Part shown: positions 57,375-64,000 of the stretch, piece after piece | Layout: each line of letters opens with the position of its first letter | Position numbering within the stretch: position 1 is the first letter of the stretch | Source of the DNA: SH-MAG3 sp035461245 | GTDB lineage: Bacteria; Gemmatimonadota; Gemmatimonadetes; Longimicrobiales; RSA9 | Length of the DNA: 64,000 nt | Assembly: GCA_035461245.1 (NCBI GenBank) | Contig: DATHVP010000030.1 | Coordinates: forward strand, 48,827 to 112,826 | Reading direction: 5' to 3' | Notes under the pieces: model-generated | The model's database searches: none | Seen by the model: only the letters and a program-made list of their open reading frames with translations | What the model was told of the DNA's origin: nothing | Translations under genes and position numbers: made by a program

Positions 57375-59087
57375 ATGAGCAGACTGGAACGATGGATCCC
57401 CGCGGCGGGCTGGCTGCGCCGGTACAGCAGGCAGGACGTTGCCGGGGATCTGGCCGCCGGTGTCACCGTAGCGGTGATGCTGGTGCCGCAGGGCATGGCG
57501 TACGCGATGCTCGCAGGGCTGCCCCCTGTGGTGGGGCTGTATGCCAGCACGGTGCCGCTGGTTTTATACGCGCTCTTCGGGTCGTCACGGCAGCTCGCGG
57601 TAGGGCCGGTGGCCATCGTATCGCTGCTTACACTGAGCGGCGTGTCGCAGTTGGCGGAGCCGGGCAGCGCGGACTTCGTCGCACTGGCGGCGATGCTCGC
57701 ACTGATGACGGGCGTCATCCAGCTCGGCCTCGGGCTGGTGCGGGCAGGCTTCCTCACGAATTTCCTGTCGCACGCGGTGATCAGCGGTTTCACGTCGGCG
57801 GCGGCGATTGTCATTGGCCTGAGCCAGCTGAAGCACCTGCTCGGTATTGACCTGGCGTCCAGCCACTCTGTGTTCGGGCTGCTGTGGGGCGCGCTTCGGC
57901 GCCTGGGCGAGGCGAACGTCTACACCGTGGCCATCGGCATGGCCAGCATTGCCGTGCTCGTCGTCTCGCGACGGCTGGCGCCCCGGTTTCCGGCGCCGCT
58001 CCTGGTGGTTGCGGCGGGAGCGCTGGCAACGTGGGGTCTGAGGCTTCACGAGCGAGGTGTCAGCATCGTGGGGGATGTCCCCGGGGGGCTGCCGGGCTTC
58101 TCCCTGCCGGCGGGTGGCCCGGAGCTCATGCTGGCGCTGCTGCCGACGGCCCTCACAATTTCGTTCGTGGGCTTCATGGAGTCGGTGGCGGTGGCGAAGT
58201 CCATCGCCGCCCGTGAGAAGTACCGCATTGATGCCGACCAGGAACTGAAGGGGCTGGGCCTGGCCAACCTGGGCACCGCGGTGTTCTCCGGGTTCCCGGT
58301 GACGGGTGGGTTCTCCCGGAGTGCCGTCAACTACCAGGCAGGTGCCCGCACGGGGCTGGCGTCCATCATCACGGCTGGGCTGGTGACGGTGACGCTGCTG
58401 GCGTTCACCGGCCTGTTCCACTACCTGCCCGGCGCCGTCCTCGCCGCCATCGTCATGGTAGCCGTCTACGGTCTCATTGACGTGAAGGAGGCCGTGCACC
58501 TGTTCCAGCTCAAGAAGGTGGATGGCTGGACGCTGGTGCTGACCTTCTCCGCCACGCTCCTCGTCGGCATCGAACAGGGCATCCTCATCGGCGCCGCGTT
58601 CTCCTTGCTGGTCTTCGTGTGGCGCAGCGCATACCCGCATGTGGCTCGCCTGGGCTGGCTGGGCCGGGAACGCGTATTCCGCAACGTGCTCCGCTACCCG
58701 GAGGTGGAACTGGTGCCCGGTGTGGTCATTCTCCGGGTGGACGCGTCCCTCTACTTCGCGAACATGGCGTTCCTGGAGAACTGGCTGCGCTCAGCGGTTG
58801 CCGAACAGGAGGAGGTGCGCACCATCATCCTCGATTTCTCCGGTGTCAACGACATGGACGCCGTAGCCGTGGAAACGCTGGAGGCGCTGATGACGGATTT
58901 CCGGCACCAGGGTGTGGCCCTGCATATCGCGGCCATGAAGGGGCCGGTCCGGGACATCACGGCGCGGGCAGGGTGGCCCGCCCTGTATGGCCGCCAGACG
59001 AGCCACTTCTCCGTGGAGCAGGCGCTGGAGAGCCTGGGTGTCTGGCCGCGTCCGGAGTCACTACGGGAAACGGAGGTGTCCGCGTGA
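57375..59087 (+). CDS. SulP-family anion transporter with STAS domain
   Basis: 570 aa. About 14 membrane helices: the SulP signature GVTVAVMLVPQGMAYAMLAGLPPVVGLYAS lies near the N-terminus. A C-terminal STAS domain (about residues 445-560) contains IILDFSGVNDMDAVAVETL. The gene overlaps carbonic anhydrase by GTGA. SulP proteins carry sulfate, bicarbonate or other anions; coupling to carbonic anhydrase favours bicarbonate, coupling to the divergent sulfur operon favours sulfite or sulfate. GGAGG is upstream. Confidence 0.94.
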   Translation: MSRLERWIPAAGWLRRYSRQDVAGDLAAGVTVAVMLVPQGMAYAMLAGLPPVVGLYASTVPLVLYALFGSSRQLAVGPVAIVSLLTLSGVSQLAEPGSADFVALAAMLALMTGVIQLGLGLVRAGFLTNFLSHAVISGFTSAAAIVIGLSQLKHLLGIDLASSHSVFGLLWGALRRLGEANVYTVAIGMASIAVLVVSRRLAPRFPAPLLVVAAGALATWGLRLHERGVSIVGDVPGGLPGFSLPAGGPELMLALLPTALTISFVGFMESVAVAKSIAAREKYRIDADQELKGLGLANLGTAVFSGFPVTGGFSRSAVNYQAGARTGLASIITAGLVTVTLLAFTGLFHYLPGAVLAAIVMVAVYGLIDVKEAVHLFQLKKVDGWTLVLTFSATLLVGIEQGILIGAAFSLLVFVWRSAYPHVARLGWLGRERVFRNVLRYPEVELVPGVVILRVDASLYFANMAFLENWLRSAVAEQEEVRTIILDFSGVNDMDAVAVETLEALMTDFRHQGVALHIAAMKGPVRDITARAGWPALYGRQTSHFSVEQALESLGVWPRPESLRETEVSA

Positions 59088-59713
59088 CGACGTCAACCCG
59101 GCTGCCCGCCGGTGCCGCGGAGGCAATCCCCGATGCGGCCGCGGCGCTGGCCCTGCTGAAGGAGGGGAACGGCCGCTACGTCGCAGCCCGCCTGGTGCAC
59201 GGCGACGAGCTGGCCCGGCAGCGGGAGGCGTGCGCGGGAGAGCAGCAACCCTTCGCGGTGGTGCTCGGCTGCTCCGATTCCCGGGTGCCTCCGTCGCTGG
59301 TGTTCGACCAGGGGCCGGGCGCCCTTTTCACCACGCGGGTGGCGGGCAACGTCGCGGCAGGGCCAGTGCTGGCCAGCATCGAGTACGCCGTTACCCAGCT
59401 GCATGTGCCGCTGGTGCTCGTCATGGGACATACCCGCTGTGGGGCCGTTGGCGCCTGCATCAGCGGGGCGGGCACGGGTGCGGGCCACCTGGGCAGCCTG
59501 ATGGAATCCATCTGCCCCGCGGTGGAATCCGCCCGCCAGCTGCCCGGTGACCTGCTGGACAACGCCACACGGGCGAACGTTCGCGCCGTAGTGGATTCCA
59601 TCCGCCGCAGCGAGCCGTTGCTGGCACCCCTCGTCGCCGCCGGTACGGTGGAGGTGGTGGGCGCCATGTATGATCTCGACAGCGGCGTCGTGGAGTTTCT
59701 CGACGAGCCCTGA
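59084..59713 (+). CDS. Beta-carbonic anhydrase
   Basis: 209 aa. Zinc ligands are Cys63 (LGCSDSRVPP), His116 and Cys119 (MGHTRCGAV), with the Asp65-Arg67 dyad. It interconverts carbon dioxide and bicarbonate. GTG start overlapping the sulP stop; CGGAGG lies upstream. Translational coupling to SulP suggests bicarbonate handling at the membrane. Confidence 0.94.
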   Translation: MTTSTRLPAGAAEAIPDAAAALALLKEGNGRYVAARLVHGDELARQREACAGEQQPFAVVLGCSDSRVPPSLVFDQGPGALFTTRVAGNVAAGPVLASIEYAVTQLHVPLVLVMGHTRCGAVGACISGAGTGAGHLGSLMESICPAVESARQLPGDLLDNATRANVRAVVDSIRRSEPLLAPLVAAGTVEVVGAMYDLDSGVVEFLDEP

Positions 59714-59755
59714 CGGCGTGTTGCGGCCGGGTCGCCATCGGCCGAACTTCCCGCC

Positions 59756-60619
59756 ATGGACATGCCAGGTCACACCTCGTCGGTGCTGCTGCTGGACGGC
59801 CGGGCGCTGGCCGTCGCCAGTGCGCCGGACATCGCCCGCCGCGCCGCCGCGGTATCCGGCGCGCGCGGGCGCGCGCCGGCTCTGCTCCTGCTGGCCTTTG
59901 CCGGACCGGACGGGCATGTGCCCCACGTACGGGGCAAGCAGCGGGCGGCGGCACGGCTGGGTATCGATGTCGATGTAGTGGTGGTACCCGCCGGCGCAGA
60001 TGAGGCGGAGGCGCTGCGCCTGATGCAGGCCGCTGCCTCCCGGCCGCCCGCTCCCGACGCCGTGTTCGTGCAGGTGCCGTTCCCACATGGAATGGACGGG
60101 ACGGACCTGCTGAATGCCATCCCGCCTGCCAAGGACGTGGATGTCATGTCTGAGGCGCGCTACCGTCGCTACATGGCCGGCGCCGCTGAACTTCCGCCGG
60201 TCACCGTGACCGCCGCCCTGCGCCTGCTCGACGCGCATGACATCCAGCTGCCCGGACGCCGGGGGCTGCTGGTGGCGGAACCGTCATCCTATGCCGAGAT
60301 GTTCGTGGAGGCATTCGTCCGGCGCGGGGTCGCCATGCAGCCCGTGATGGCCCCAGCGGGCCCGGGGCTGCAGGACGCACTCGCCGCCGCCGACCTGGTC
60401 ATCGTAGCCGCCGGCGCACCGGGCCTCGTGCCGGCCTCGGTGCTCGCACCGGGGACTGTGGCACTCGACGTCGGGTACTACAACCCCGGTGGCAGGGGGG
60501 ACATCGACGTCGCATCCGGCTCGGCGCACCTGGCCGTCCTCATGCCGGTGCCGGGCGGCGTTGGGCCCATGACCGTATCGGCTCTCATGGACCGCGTGGT
60601 AAGCTTTGCCGGCGGATGA
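59756..60619 (+). CDS. FolD-like protein with altered NADP-binding motif
   Basis: 287 aa, the length of methylenetetrahydrofolate dehydrogenase/cyclohydrolase. The folate-side residues remain: Lys61 (VRGKQRAA), Gln106 (VFVQVPFP) and Asp127 region (PPAKDVDV); MPVPGGVGPMT at the C-terminus is kept. But the usual CTP motif reads PPVTVTAA, and the NADP loop G-R-S-x-x-V-G is replaced by VAEPSSYAEMF. The dehydrogenase step may be lost. It follows carbonic anhydrase by 42 bases with no clear ribosome-binding site. Confidence 0.8.
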   Translation: MDMPGHTSSVLLLDGRALAVASAPDIARRAAAVSGARGRAPALLLLAFAGPDGHVPHVRGKQRAAARLGIDVDVVVVPAGADEAEALRLMQAAASRPPAPDAVFVQVPFPHGMDGTDLLNAIPPAKDVDVMSEARYRRYMAGAAELPPVTVTAALRLLDAHDIQLPGRRGLLVAEPSSYAEMFVEAFVRRGVAMQPVMAPAGPGLQDALAAADLVIVAAGAPGLVPASVLAPGTVALDVGYYNPGGRGDIDVASGSAHLAVLMPVPGGVGPMTVSALMDRVVSFAGG

Positions 60620-60646
60620 CTCCGCTGCCGGCACTCCTCTGACCCC

Positions 60647-61045
60647 TCACCCCGCCCGGCTCGCTTCGCACATGCATCCCTGCAGGTAGATGGTGCGCTC
60701 CTCAGGCGAATAGAAACGCCAGACAAGGAACTCCGCCGTACCGTGCGCCCTGCCGAGTACCTGATAGTGACAGCCTGACGCCAGCAGCGCCGCCATCAGC
60801 GGCCAGTACAGGCTGTGGGCCCGGACCCGCAGCCGCTCTCCCGCTCCCAGCGAGTCCACCGCCCGCAGGGCCGGACCCATAACCTCCGCGCCCGGGGACA
60901 TCCGCACATCCAGCACCCGTTCGTCCCTGCTGCGCGCCGCCTCAGCCACCAGCGGCTCCCGGCAGCGGCAGGGTGGTTCACCTACGCTCAGCCGGATACG
61001 CTCCGCTCGCGGCTCCTCCAGTCCCTTCCGCCTGAACCACCTCAT
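60647..61045 (-). CDS. DUF2249-domain protein with two CxC motifs
   Basis: 132 aa. The core VLDVRMSPGAEVMGPALRAVDSLG plus GERLRVRAHSLYWPLMAALLASG matches DUF2249, a TusA-like fold linked to sulfur or metal metabolism. Cys pairs frame it: Cys26-Arg-Cys28 (PPCRCREP) and Cys124-Met-Cys126 (GCMCEAS), with Cys92 in between. It is divergent from the SufR-like regulator with a shared palindrome. GAGGAGGG precedes the ATG. Function not established. Confidence 0.8.
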   Translation of the reverse strand: MRWFRRKGLEEPRAERIRLSVGEPPCRCREPLVAEAARSRDERVLDVRMSPGAEVMGPALRAVDSLGAGERLRVRAHSLYWPLMAALLASGCHYQVLGRAHGTAEFLVWRFYSPEERTIYLQGCMCEASRAG

Positions 61046-61091
61046 GCTGCCCTCCTCGTCCGGTGTTGTCTCTGCAAGAGAAGCTTCTCCT

Positions 61092-61127
61092 CCTTATTTG
61101 TCAAGGCGATTGCCTTGACAAATAAGG
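61092..61127. promoter_or_regulatory. Perfect 36-bp palindromic operator between divergent genes
   Basis: CCTTATTTGTCAAGGC and GCCTTGACAAATAAGG are exact inverted repeats with a GATT centre. Each arm contains a consensus TTGACA -35 (plus strand 61115-61120, minus strand 61104-61099), so one bound regulator could block both promoters. The -10 boxes are weak. The neighbouring SufR-like protein is the likely ligand. Confidence 0.75.
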
Positions 61128-61175
61128 GCGGGAGCAGGAGATTGGCGCCATTGGACCACGATCACTGGAGGAGCG

Positions 61176-61817
61176 ATGAAGGCGCCCGGGTTGGGGGAGA
61201 CGCAGCGCCAGATCCTGGAACTGCTGAAGCGCGGCGGGCCTGCGACGGCGCTGCGGCTGGCAGGTGACCTGGCGCTGAATGTGGAGACTCTGCGGGGTCA
61301 CCTGAAGACGCTGGCGCTGCACGGCCTGGTGGAGCGACGCTCAAGCCTGCGCGGCGGACGGGGCCGGCCGGAGATCGTCTTTGGCCTGACGGCGGAGGCG
61401 GAGTCACTGTTCCCGCGGCGGGAGGGCGAGTTGCTGAGCGGGCTGGCCGCGTACCTGGGGGAGAGCGGTCATGGCGAGCTGTTGCGCGGGTTTCTGGAGC
61501 GGTATATCGGGGACCGCCGGGATGAGGCTCTGACGCGGGTGCAGGGGCTGTCCGGGCGGGCGCGCCGGGCGGAGGTGGCGCGAATTCTTTCCGAGCTCGG
61601 GTTCATGGCCGAGCTCGTGGAGCCTGCTCCGGACGCCGACGCGGGCGGAGTGCGGCTGTGTCACTGTCCCATCCGGGACCTTGTGGCCGTCACCAGGCTG
61701 CCCTGCCGGCTGGAGCAGGACTTCGTCGCGGAACTCATGGGCGAGGAGTTGACGCGAGTGAGTTACATGCCGGCCGGCGACATCTCGTGCACCTATGCGA
61801 CTGGAGATGCGGCATGA
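61176..61817 (+). CDS. SufR-like winged-helix regulator with Cys cluster
   Basis: 213 aa. An N-terminal DeoR/ArsR-type winged helix (TQRQILELLKRGGPATALRLAGDLA, ETLRGHLKTLALHGLVERR) is followed by a C-terminal Cys region: Cys162-His-Cys164 (LCHCPIRD), Cys177 (RLPCRLE) and Cys205 (ISCTYA). This resembles SufR Fe-S sensing, with spacing that differs from the cyanobacterial pattern. It overlaps the next gene by ATGA. Likely autoregulates through the palindrome upstream. Confidence 0.85.
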   Translation: MKAPGLGETQRQILELLKRGGPATALRLAGDLALNVETLRGHLKTLALHGLVERRSSLRGGRGRPEIVFGLTAEAESLFPRREGELLSGLAAYLGESGHGELLRGFLERYIGDRRDEALTRVQGLSGRARRAEVARILSELGFMAELVEPAPDADAGGVRLCHCPIRDLVAVTRLPCRLEQDFVAELMGEELTRVSYMPAGDISCTYATGDAA

Positions 61818-62896
61818 TGGACGAGGCCGTGGTGCGTCGGGAACTGGCGCAGGTGGCGTATCCGGGAATGCGCAGCGACATCGTGTCCCTGGGTCTCGTG
61901 CGATCGGTGACGGTCCGGGACGGCCGCGTGCACGTGTCGCTGGTGCTGGCAACGGAGCGAGCCGAGGTGCCGGACCAGTTGCGCGCTGCCATACGTGAGC
62001 GCCTGGCCGCGGCGGGGGTGGTGCGGTCAGAGGTGCAGATCGCCGCGCCGGCGCGGCGCGGGCCGCCGGATCCATGGGCCGGTCGTGGGCGTCTGCCCGG
62101 CGTGCGGCGCGTGGTGGCGGTAGGTGCTGGCAAGGGCGGGGTGGGGAAGAGCACCGTGGCGGTTAACCTGGCCGTGGCGCTGCTGGAGGAAGGCCTGAGC
62201 GTAGGACTGCTGGACGCCGATATCTACGGCCCGTCGGTCCCCACGCTGGTGGGGCTGGAGGACGGAGCACGGAAGGTGCGAATGACGGCGAAGAAGCACA
62301 TCGAGCCGCTGGACGCACTGGGTCTGCGGGTGGTCTCGTTCGGATTCTTCCTGGGCGCCGAGTCGCCGGCGGTGTGGCGGGGTCCGATGGTGGGCAAGGC
62401 GGTGAAGCAGTTCTCCCGGGGCGTGCTGTGGGGGGAGCTGGACGTGCTGGTGGTGGACCTGCCGCCGGGCACCGGTGACGTGCCCCTGTCCCTGGCCCAG
62501 TCCATCGTGGTGGATGGTGCCGTGGTTGTGACGACGCCGCAGCGTCTCAGCGTGCTCGAGGCGGCCAAGGCCGTGGAGATGTTCCGGAAGCTGGATGTGG
62601 CAGTGCTGGGTGTAGTGGAGAACATGAGCTACGCCGTCTGCGACTGCGGGCGACGATCCCATCCCTTCGGCACGGGCGGTGCCGAGGCGCTGGCCGTCAC
62701 ATCCGGCATCCCGCTGCTGGGACAGGTGCCTTTTGAGGAGACCACGGTTCACGGTGGCGACCAGGGTCGGCCCGTGGTGCTGGCCGCTCCTGCGGGCGAG
62801 ACGGCCGCGTGCTTCCGCGGCATCGCCAGGGGCGTGATGAATGCGCTGGCGCCGGGCGCGAGGGGGCAGGTTGCTGCCTCCGGCGCGGCGCCATGA
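61814..62896 (+). CDS. Mrp/NBP35-family P-loop Fe-S carrier with DUF59 domain
   Basis: 360 aa. DUF59/MIP18 domain (residues of about 5-80) then a deviant Walker A (Gly104 to Thr114, GAGKGGVGKST), DIYGPSVPTLVG and VVDLPPGTGD. The usual metal-binding CxxC after ENMSY is here Cys276-Asp-Cys278 (VCDCGRRSH), one residue short. It probably binds and transfers Fe-S clusters. Translationally coupled to the SufR-like regulator. Confidence 0.92.
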   Translation: MMDEAVVRRELAQVAYPGMRSDIVSLGLVRSVTVRDGRVHVSLVLATERAEVPDQLRAAIRERLAAAGVVRSEVQIAAPARRGPPDPWAGRGRLPGVRRVVAVGAGKGGVGKSTVAVNLAVALLEEGLSVGLLDADIYGPSVPTLVGLEDGARKVRMTAKKHIEPLDALGLRVVSFGFFLGAESPAVWRGPMVGKAVKQFSRGVLWGELDVLVVDLPPGTGDVPLSLAQSIVVDGAVVVTTPQRLSVLEAAKAVEMFRKLDVAVLGVVENMSYAVCDCGRRSHPFGTGGAEALAVTSGIPLLGQVPFEETTVHGGDQGRPVVLAAPAGETAACFRGIARGVMNALAPGARGQVAASGAAP

Positions 62897-63000
62897 TGAG
62901 GGGATGGCGTACAGGCGTTGCACCTGCTCCCTACAGCACCTGAGCCGGGACAGGCGGTATATAGGAGATAGGAGTTGTACGTCTGGCTCTGGAGGTGCAC

Positions 63001-64000
63001 ATGCGCTCGCTCATTGACGGCGGTCCCGCCCGGCTCCGTGCGGCAGGACTGATACTTTGCGCAGCGGGAATGGCGGCGTGTTCCGACCCGGCCTCCCCAC
63101 CGCCCGGCCCCGACCCTGCCACCCCGCCCGTCTCATCCCTGGCACAGCTGGGCCGCTTCATCTTTGAGGATGCCGCCCTATCCATAGGCAGGAACCAGTC
63201 GTGCGCGTCATGCCACGCGGCGGAGTGGGGCTTTCGAGGCTCCTCTGCGTCACAGCAGGGGGGCGTTATGGCCGGCTCGGTTGCCGATCGATTCGGCTCG
63301 CGCACGGCCCTCAGCGCCGCCTATGCGACCCTGTCGCCGGTGTTCCACTTTTCGCCGGAGGCGAATGGCTACATCGGGGGCAATTTCTGGGACGGCAGGG
63401 CCACCGGACTCCACCTCGGTGACCCCGCGGCGGAGCAGGCGCAGGGCCCGTTCCTGAACCCCGTGGAGCAGGCGTTGCCTGACGCGGCATGCGTCGTTTA
63501 CCGCGTATCGGTCTCGCCGTACGCGGACAGGTATGTGGCTGAATGGGGGGATGACATCAGGTCAATAGCGTTTCCCGGGAATGCGGATGCGTTGTGCGCC
63601 ACGGAGGGCGCGGAACTGCCGCTTACGGCCGAGGACCGGGCGCGCGCGGTCGCGGAATATGAGAGGATTGCGCGCAGCATCTCGGCGTTCGAGGCATCGC
63701 CGCTGGTGAACGCCTTCACGTCAAAGTTCGACGCCTGGCTGGCCGGTGCGGCGCAGTTAACACTTCAGGAGCAGATGGGCTTCATGCTGTTCCAGGGTCG
63801 CGCGCGTTGTGATGTGTGCCACAAGCTGGTGGGCGCAAGGCCACTGTTCACCGACTTCAGCTATCATAACCTGGGCACGCCGCGGAACCCGGACAATCCT
63901 GCGTACGCCAACCCCGAATTCGTGGACCTGGGGCTGGGTGGTGATGGAGGCGCCGTGCCTGGTATCACCCAGTGGGGGCTGGTTCGTACTCCGACGTTGC
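63001..64000 (+). CDS. Di-haem cytochrome c peroxidase-like lipoprotein (3' end outside window)
   Basis: At least 333 aa; the frame is open at the right window edge. GGAGG lies five bases before the ATG. The signal peptide ends in MAAC (Cys27), likely lipidated. Two haem-binding sites are seen: Cys68-Cys71-His72 (CASCH) and Cys270-Cys273-His274 (CDVCH). ATLSPVFHF and NFWDGRATGL between them are typical of the CcpA/MauG family. It reduces hydrogen peroxide or oxidises an unknown substrate in the periplasm. Confidence 0.92.
   Translation, partial: MRSLIDGGPARLRAAGLILCAAGMAACSDPASPPPGPDPATPPVSSLAQLGRFIFEDAALSIGRNQSCASCHAAEWGFRGSSASQQGGVMAGSVADRFGSRTALSAAYATLSPVFHFSPEANGYIGGNFWDGRATGLHLGDPAAEQAQGPFLNPVEQALPDAACVVYRVSVSPYADRYVAEWGDDIRSIAFPGNADALCATEGAELPLTAEDRARAVAEYERIARSISAFEASPLVNAFTSKFDAWLAGAAQLTLQEQMGFMLFQGRARCDVCHKLVGARPLFTDFSYHNLGTPRNPDNPAYANPEFVDLGLGGDGGAVPGITQWGLVRTPTL

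Overview
The window is GC-rich, densely coded DNA from a Gram-negative-type bacterium. It carries many secreted and lipoprotein-type proteins, a PEP-CTERM-sorted CHRD protein, a DUF5916/CBM9 outer-membrane-type protein, an ADOP-type FtsX permease, bacilliredoxin and many hybrid kinases. Together these suggest Gemmatimonadota, or a relative such as Acidobacteriota. This is an inference from gene content; no rRNA or marker protein is present to prove it. I see no phage, insertion sequence or CRISPR array. Genes are packed in short operons with many 4-bp ATGA/GTGA overlaps.

Layout. 1-12.5 kb: end of a histidine kinase, an orphan oligopeptide-binding lipoprotein, a penicillin acylase, bacilliredoxin, a sarcosine/N-methyltryptophan-type oxidase, the DUF5916 protein, an MsbA-like ABC exporter, an amidohydrolase and a GNAT protein. 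13.3-20.8 kb: a ten-gene Mrp/Mbh-type cation/proton antiporter operon with three large D-type subunits, under a good sigma70-like promoter. 20.9-26 kb: a DJ-1/PfpI protein, a beta-propeller protein, a histidine-containing membrane protein, tRNA-Pro(GGG) and an M14 peptidase. 26.1-29.6 kb: a nitrite-reductase operon nirK-nirV-SCO1 with a palindromic operator, then a CHRD/PEP-CTERM protein. 29.8-42.2 kb: an SDR protein, a 28-aa membrane peptide, an ADOP permease, a TipA-type MerR regulator with a textbook 19-bp-spacer promoter, an arsenic locus (acr3 divergent from arsR and a metallophosphoesterase), modABC, and an ArsR/SRPBCC pair. 42.2-45.1 kb: peptidoglycan amidase, AlkA-type glycosylase, VOC dioxygenase. 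45.2-54.7 kb: a PAS hybrid kinase, a 57-aa protein, two overlapping Kef-type antiporters, and a degenerate hybrid kinase overlapping an HD-GYP response regulator. 55.1-64 kb: a persulfide dioxygenase/rhodanese module divergent from a SulP transporter, beta-carbonic anhydrase and FolD-like operon; then a DUF2249 protein divergent from a SufR-like regulator and NBP35-like ATPase across a perfect 36-bp palindrome; finally a di-haem peroxidase-type lipoprotein that runs off the end.

How it fits together. The cell seems built for ion homeostasis (Mrp-like complex, two Kef systems, SulP), nitrogen-oxide respiration (NirK with its copper supply), reactive sulfur handling (CstB-like enzyme, rhodaneses) and metal or metalloid stress (Acr3/ArsR, molybdate uptake). 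The most unusual parts are: the antiporter operon, whose third D subunit lacks a canonical lysine and which encodes an extra 75-aa membrane protein; the Fe-S locus, where three neighbouring proteins carry CxC motifs and share one palindromic control region; the pseudokinase/HD-GYP pair; and two ArsR genes whose promoters place the start codon at the transcription start.
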